This document shows positions 5,413 to 8,750 of a DNA stretch of 8,750 nucleotides, piece after piece. The stretch lies in contig JALOOY010000036.1 in assembly GCA_025454185.1 (NCBI GenBank), positions 1 to 8,750 of the forward strand. The letters are read 5' to 3'. This stretch comes from Thermodesulfobacteriota bacterium (lineage in GTDB: Bacteria > Desulfobacterota > RBG-13-43-22). The position numbers were made by a program, and so were the translations under genes. Numbering within the stretch: the stretch's first letter is position 1; every line of letters starts with the position of its first letter. Under the pieces are notes generated by a model. It searched no databases, had not been told where the DNA came from, and saw only the letters and a program-made list of their open reading frames with translations.

Positions 5413-6345
5413 ATGCAGGACATCGCCATTATCGGCGCCGGGACCATGGGCCACGGCATCGCCCAGTGCTTTGCCGTCAAGGGCTGGAAGGTCCATATTC
5501 ATGACTCGCGCCCAGAGGTCCTGGAAACCGTCCCGGACCGCATCCACAGCAACCTGAAGCTTTTTGTGGAAGCCGGCTGGCTTATCCCAGCGGCCGCCGA
5601 TAGCGCCCTGAACAATATTGTTTTGACCGAGGACCTGGCTGGGACCGTTCAGAGCGCCGACCTGATCATGGAGACGATCAGTGAGGATCTGGATCGGAAA
5701 CGTTCGCTCTTTTCCGCGTTGGAAGGCCTGATCAGCCCGGAGACCATCCTCTGTTCCAACACCTCGGCCCTGAGCATCACCGCCCTCGGCCGAGACCTGC
5801 TCCACCCCCAACGATTTCTCGGCACTCATTTCTGGAACCCGCCCCACATCCTGCCCTGTGTAGAGGTAATCAAAGGCCAGGCCACTTCCGATACGGTCTT
5901 CGAGCAGGTCGTCTCCCTCCTGGCCGATCTGGGCAAGGAGCCGATCCGGGTTCTAAAGGATGTGCCCGGTTTCGTGGGCAACCGCATGCAGCATGCCCTG
6001 CAGCGGGAAGCCATGTGCCTGGTGGATCAGGGGATCGCGGCGCCGGAAGAGGTGGACAAGGTGGTCAAGTTCGGCTTCGGCCTGCGTCTGGCCCTGATGG
6101 GGCCCCTGGAACGGTCCGACTGGGGGGGGCTGGACATTACCTGGCAAGTCCAGAAATACCTCCTGCCTTATCTGTGCAACGACATGAACCCGTCGGCCAA
6201 GCTGTTCGAAAAAGTCGAGGCCGGCCATCTGGGGGTCAAGACCGGGCAGGGTTGGTTCGACTGGCCTGAAGAGAAAAAAGTCCGGGCCATCCGGCAACGG
6301 GACCGGAATTTGATGGCTTTGATCGGACTGGTCCGTCGGATCTGA
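5413..6345 (+). CDS. 3-hydroxyacyl-CoA dehydrogenase family protein
   Basis: This 310-residue NAD-dependent dehydrogenase oxidises a 3-hydroxyacyl substrate to the 3-keto form. The N-terminal Rossmann domain has IIGAGTMGHGIA (Gly8 to Gly13) and Asp31 at the end of the second strand, favouring NAD over NADP. The catalytic set is complete: Ser118 in NTSALS, His139 in GTHFWNP, Glu151 in CVEVI, Asn190 in GFVGNR. The C-terminal domain includes GFGLRLALMGPLERSDW-type helices and ends with GHLGVKTGQGWFDW, as in 3-hydroxybutyryl-CoA dehydrogenases. The NPPH and GPLE blocks also recall the lambda-crystallin and carnitine dehydrogenase branch, so the substrate may be a free acid or a CoA ester. I choose the ATG at 5413, with GGGAG (5403-5407) five bases before it and the Rossmann strand starting at residue 3; an in-frame GTG at 5371 lies inside a repeat and is rejected. 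It follows the BKACE gene by 114 bases. Confidence 0.88.
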   Translation: MQDIAIIGAGTMGHGIAQCFAVKGWKVHIHDSRPEVLETVPDRIHSNLKLFVEAGWLIPAAADSALNNIVLTEDLAGTVQSADLIMETISEDLDRKRSLFSALEGLISPETILCSNTSALSITALGRDLLHPQRFLGTHFWNPPHILPCVEVIKGQATSDTVFEQVVSLLADLGKEPIRVLKDVPGFVGNRMQHALQREAMCLVDQGIAAPEEVDKVVKFGFGLRLALMGPLERSDWGGLDITWQVQKYLLPYLCNDMNPSAKLFEKVEAGHLGVKTGQGWFDWPEEKKVRAIRQRDRNLMALIGLVRRI

Positions 6346-6392
6346 CCGATGGCTATGAGGCGGGTCCACCAAATCCATTCCGAGGAAACACC

Positions 6393-8750
6393 ATGAGCGA
6401 ACGGAAAGTCATCTACCTGATCGACGGCAGTTCCTATATCTACCGGGCCTTTTACGCCATTGCCCACCTTTCCAACTCAAAAGGCATGCCGACGCAGGCC
6501 ATCTACGGATTTGTCCAGATGGTCAATAAGGTCCTGGAAGAACAGCAGCCCCAGTACCTGGCCCTGGTGTTTGACGCCAAGGGTCCCACCTTCCGCCACG
6601 AGATCTATGCGGAGTACAAAGCCCATCGGCCTCCCATGCCCGATGCCCTTCAGGTCCAAATTCCCTACATCAAGGAGATCAGCCAGGCTTATGGCTTCCC
6701 CATATTGGAAAAAGAAGGACTGGAGGCCGATGACCTGATCGGCACCCTGGCCCGGCAGGCGGAGGAGCAGGGCTTTGAAGTGGTGATCATCTCCGGAGAC
6801 AAGGACCTGATGCAGCTCGTCTCTTCGAGGGTCTGGATGTGGGACACCTTAAAGGACCAGGTCTTCGATCTGCAGGCGGTCCGGGAACGATTCGGCTCCG
6901 ACCCTTCCCTGCTGCCGGACATCTTCGGACTGGCCGGGGACAGCAGCGACAACATCCCGGGGGTCCCGGGCATCGGGGAGAAGACGGCGGTGAAGCTGAT
7001 CCAGGCCCATGGAACCCTGGAAAAACTATTGAAAGAATTGCCGCGCCTCACGCCGCCGCGATTAAGGGAAAAAATCGACCAGAACCGGGACCAGGCCCTG
7101 CTGTCCCGGCAGCTGGCCACCATCGACACCAGGGTCCCCCTGGACCTGACCGTGGAGGACCTGCAACCCGCGCCGGCGGACCCGGAAAAACTGAAGGCCC
7201 TTTTTACGGAACTGGAGTTTAAAAAATTTCTGGACGGACTGGGGGAAGTGGTGGAAGCCCGCGAGAACCCTCGTGACTATCGGGGCGTCTTCGCGCAACC
7301 GGAACTGGACCGGGTCATCGGGGAAATTAAAAAGGCCGGCCGGGTTTCATTGGACCTGGAAACGACCTCGCAGGACCCGCTGCGGGCCGAGATCGTGGGC
7401 CTGGCCCTGTCCTGGAAAGAGGGAGAAGGGTTCTATCTCCCGGTGGGGCATACCTATCTGGGGGCCCCGGAGCAATTGCCGAGGGATCGCGTGCTGGCTG
7501 ACCTGCAGGATGTCATCCAGGACGCCGGGATCGAGAAGATCGGCCAGAACATCAAGTACGAGTGGCTGGTTCTGCGGCGCTATGGGCTGGACTACCGGGG
7601 TGTGGCCTTCGATACCATGCTGGCCTCCTACCTGCTCAATCCCGGGCGGCGGACGCACGGCCTGGACCAGATCGCCTGGGAGCACCTCAATCAAAAGATG
7701 ATCACCTACAAGGAAGTGACCGGCAGCGGCTCCAAGGCCTTGAATTTCAGCCAGGTGCCGGTGGCCCGAGCCGTGGAGTATGCCGCCGAAGACGCGGAAG
7801 TCACCCTGGCCCTGGCTGATCACCTAGGCCCCCTTTTGCGAAAAGAGGGTTTGGAGGACCTGTTCCAAACCCTGGAAATGCCCCTGATCACCGTGCTGGC
7901 TGAAATGGAGTGGCATGGGATCCGGATCGATACGGAGGCCCTGGAAGACCTCTCCCAGGAGCTGGAAGGGGGCCTGAGCCGCATTGAGGAGCAGGTCTAC
8001 ATCCTGGCCGGCGAACGGTTCAATCTCAACTCCCCCCAGCAGATGAGCCGGGTCCTTTTTGAAAAACTGGGACTTCCGGCTGCCAAAAAAACGAAGGGCA
8101 AGAGCCACAGTTCCACCGACGCCGAGGTCCTGCGGGACCTGGCCTTGGGCTATCCCATCTGTGCCGAAATCTGGAACTACCGGACCTTGAGCAAGCTCAA
8201 ATCCACGTACGTGGACGCCCTGCCCAAGCTGATCCATCCGGAGACTGGGCGCCTCCACACCTCCTTCAACCAGACCGTGACGGCCACCGGGCGTTTGAGC
8301 AGCAGCGACCCCAACCTGCAGAACATCCCGGTCCGTACCGAGGAGGGCCGCCGCATCCGCCAGGCCTTCGTGGCCGATCCGGGCTGGGTCCTGCTCTCGG
8401 CCGACTATTCCCAGATCGAGCTGCGCATCATGGCCCATTACAGCGGAGACCCGAGCCTGGTCCAGGCCTTTCAGCACGGGGAAGACATCCATGCCCGTAC
8501 GGCGGCGGAGTTGAACAACCTAACCTCCGGGGAGGTGACCCCGGACATGCGGCGCCAGGCCAAGGTGATCAATTTCGGGATCATCTACGGCATGAGCGCC
8601 TTCGGTCTATCGAAGGAACTGGGGATAGGCGCCCGGGAGGCCCAGGACATGATCGACCGTTATTTCTTGAATTACCGGGGCGTTAAAGAATTCCTGGACC
8701 GGACCATCGCCGAGGCCCGGGAAACGAAAATGGTCACCACCCTGTTCAAC
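6393..8750 (+). CDS. polA: DNA polymerase I, 3' end beyond the window
   Basis: The frame is open for 786 codons to the window edge. DNA polymerase I fills gaps, replaces RNA primers and repairs DNA. Residues about 1-290 are the 5' nuclease domain: LIDGSSYIYRAFYA, FDAKGPTFRHE, EADDLIG, SGDKDLMQLV, and the helix-hairpin-helix region GDSSDNIPGVPGIGEKTA. Residues about 305-490 are the 3'-5' exonuclease domain: DLE with Asp321 and Glu323, GQNIKYEW with Glu390 where E. coli has Asp424, and YAAED with Tyr463 and Asp467. The polymerase domain shows TATGRLSSSDPNLQNIP, motif A LLSADYSQIELR (Asp671), and motif B RRQAKVINFGIIYG (Arg720, Lys724, Phe728, Tyr732). Phe728 matches E. coli Phe762, the dideoxy-discriminating form. 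Motif C (HDE) and roughly 100 residues lie outside. The start ATG has GAGGAA (6382-6387) five bases upstream, 47 bases after the dehydrogenase stop. Confidence 0.97.
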   Translation, partial: MSERKVIYLIDGSSYIYRAFYAIAHLSNSKGMPTQAIYGFVQMVNKVLEEQQPQYLALVFDAKGPTFRHEIYAEYKAHRPPMPDALQVQIPYIKEISQAYGFPILEKEGLEADDLIGTLARQAEEQGFEVVIISGDKDLMQLVSSRVWMWDTLKDQVFDLQAVRERFGSDPSLLPDIFGLAGDSSDNIPGVPGIGEKTAVKLIQAHGTLEKLLKELPRLTPPRLREKIDQNRDQALLSRQLATIDTRVPLDLTVEDLQPAPADPEKLKALFTELEFKKFLDGLGEVVEARENPRDYRGVFAQPELDRVIGEIKKAGRVSLDLETTSQDPLRAEIVGLALSWKEGEGFYLPVGHTYLGAPEQLPRDRVLADLQDVIQDAGIEKIGQNIKYEWLVLRRYGLDYRGVAFDTMLASYLLNPGRRTHGLDQIAWEHLNQKMITYKEVTGSGSKALNFSQVPVARAVEYAAEDAEVTLALADHLGPLLRKEGLEDLFQTLEMPLITVLAEMEWHGIRIDTEALEDLSQELEGGLSRIEEQVYILAGERFNLNSPQQMSRVLFEKLGLPAAKKTKGKSHSSTDAEVLRDLALGYPICAEIWNYRTLSKLKSTYVDALPKLIHPETGRLHTSFNQTVTATGRLSSSDPNLQNIPVRTEEGRRIRQAFVADPGWVLLSADYSQIELRIMAHYSGDPSLVQAFQHGEDIHARTAAELNNLTSGEVTPDMRRQAKVINFGIIYGMSAFGLSKELGIGAREAQDMIDRYFLNYRGVKEFLDRTIAEARETKMVTTLFN

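Overview
The window looks like chromosomal DNA of a Gram-negative, anaerobe-type bacterium, most likely from Desulfobacterota (the former Deltaproteobacteria). This rests on high GC, a DoxX/MauE protein beside a rhodanese-domain protein, the PAS protein ending in a CASCKKIRDDQGYW-type Cys4 motif that I associate with that group, and a BKACE/hydroxyacyl dehydrogenase pair. The taxonomic call is inference. All recognised genes lie on the + strand, are closely packed and are intact; only the last one (polA) runs off the edge.

Region 1 (1-2603). A strong intrinsic terminator (137-170) precedes a tight four-gene cluster: a secreted TlpA-like thioredoxin with a CPVC site; a cNMP-binding domain, one transmembrane helix and a rhodanese domain with no cysteine, all in one protein; a DoxX/MauE four-helix membrane protein with a CGC motif; and a small beta-rich lipoprotein. 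The middle two genes overlap by 4 bases. All four products are predicted to sit at the envelope, so the cluster reads as an extracytoplasmic thiol-redox module with a cytoplasmic nucleotide-sensing arm. This is the best candidate here for an undescribed system.

Region 2 (2604-3725). A GC-rich leader with two adjacent hairpins precedes a PAS-like, coiled-coil, Cys4 protein that has no output domain. A long inverted repeat followed by a T-tract overlaps its stop codon and probably terminates it.

Region 3 (3728-4457). A Phd/YefM antitoxin and VapC-like PIN toxin pair, with a -35/-10 promoter whose -10 is overlapped by a perfect 9-base inverted repeat, the expected autoregulatory operator. No terminator is visible after the toxin.

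Region 4 (4462-6345). A beta-keto acid cleavage enzyme (BKACE/DUF849), starting 4 bases after the toxin gene, followed by a 3-hydroxyacyl-CoA dehydrogenase-family protein. Together they could oxidise a 3-hydroxy acid to a 3-keto acid and cleave it with acetyl-CoA. The 114-base gap between them carries a tandem heptamer and a hairpin repeat resembling a widespread intergenic family.

Region 5 (6393-8750). The first 786 codons of DNA polymerase I, with the 5' nuclease domain, the 3'-5' exonuclease domain and polymerase motifs A and B. About 100 C-terminal residues lie outside.
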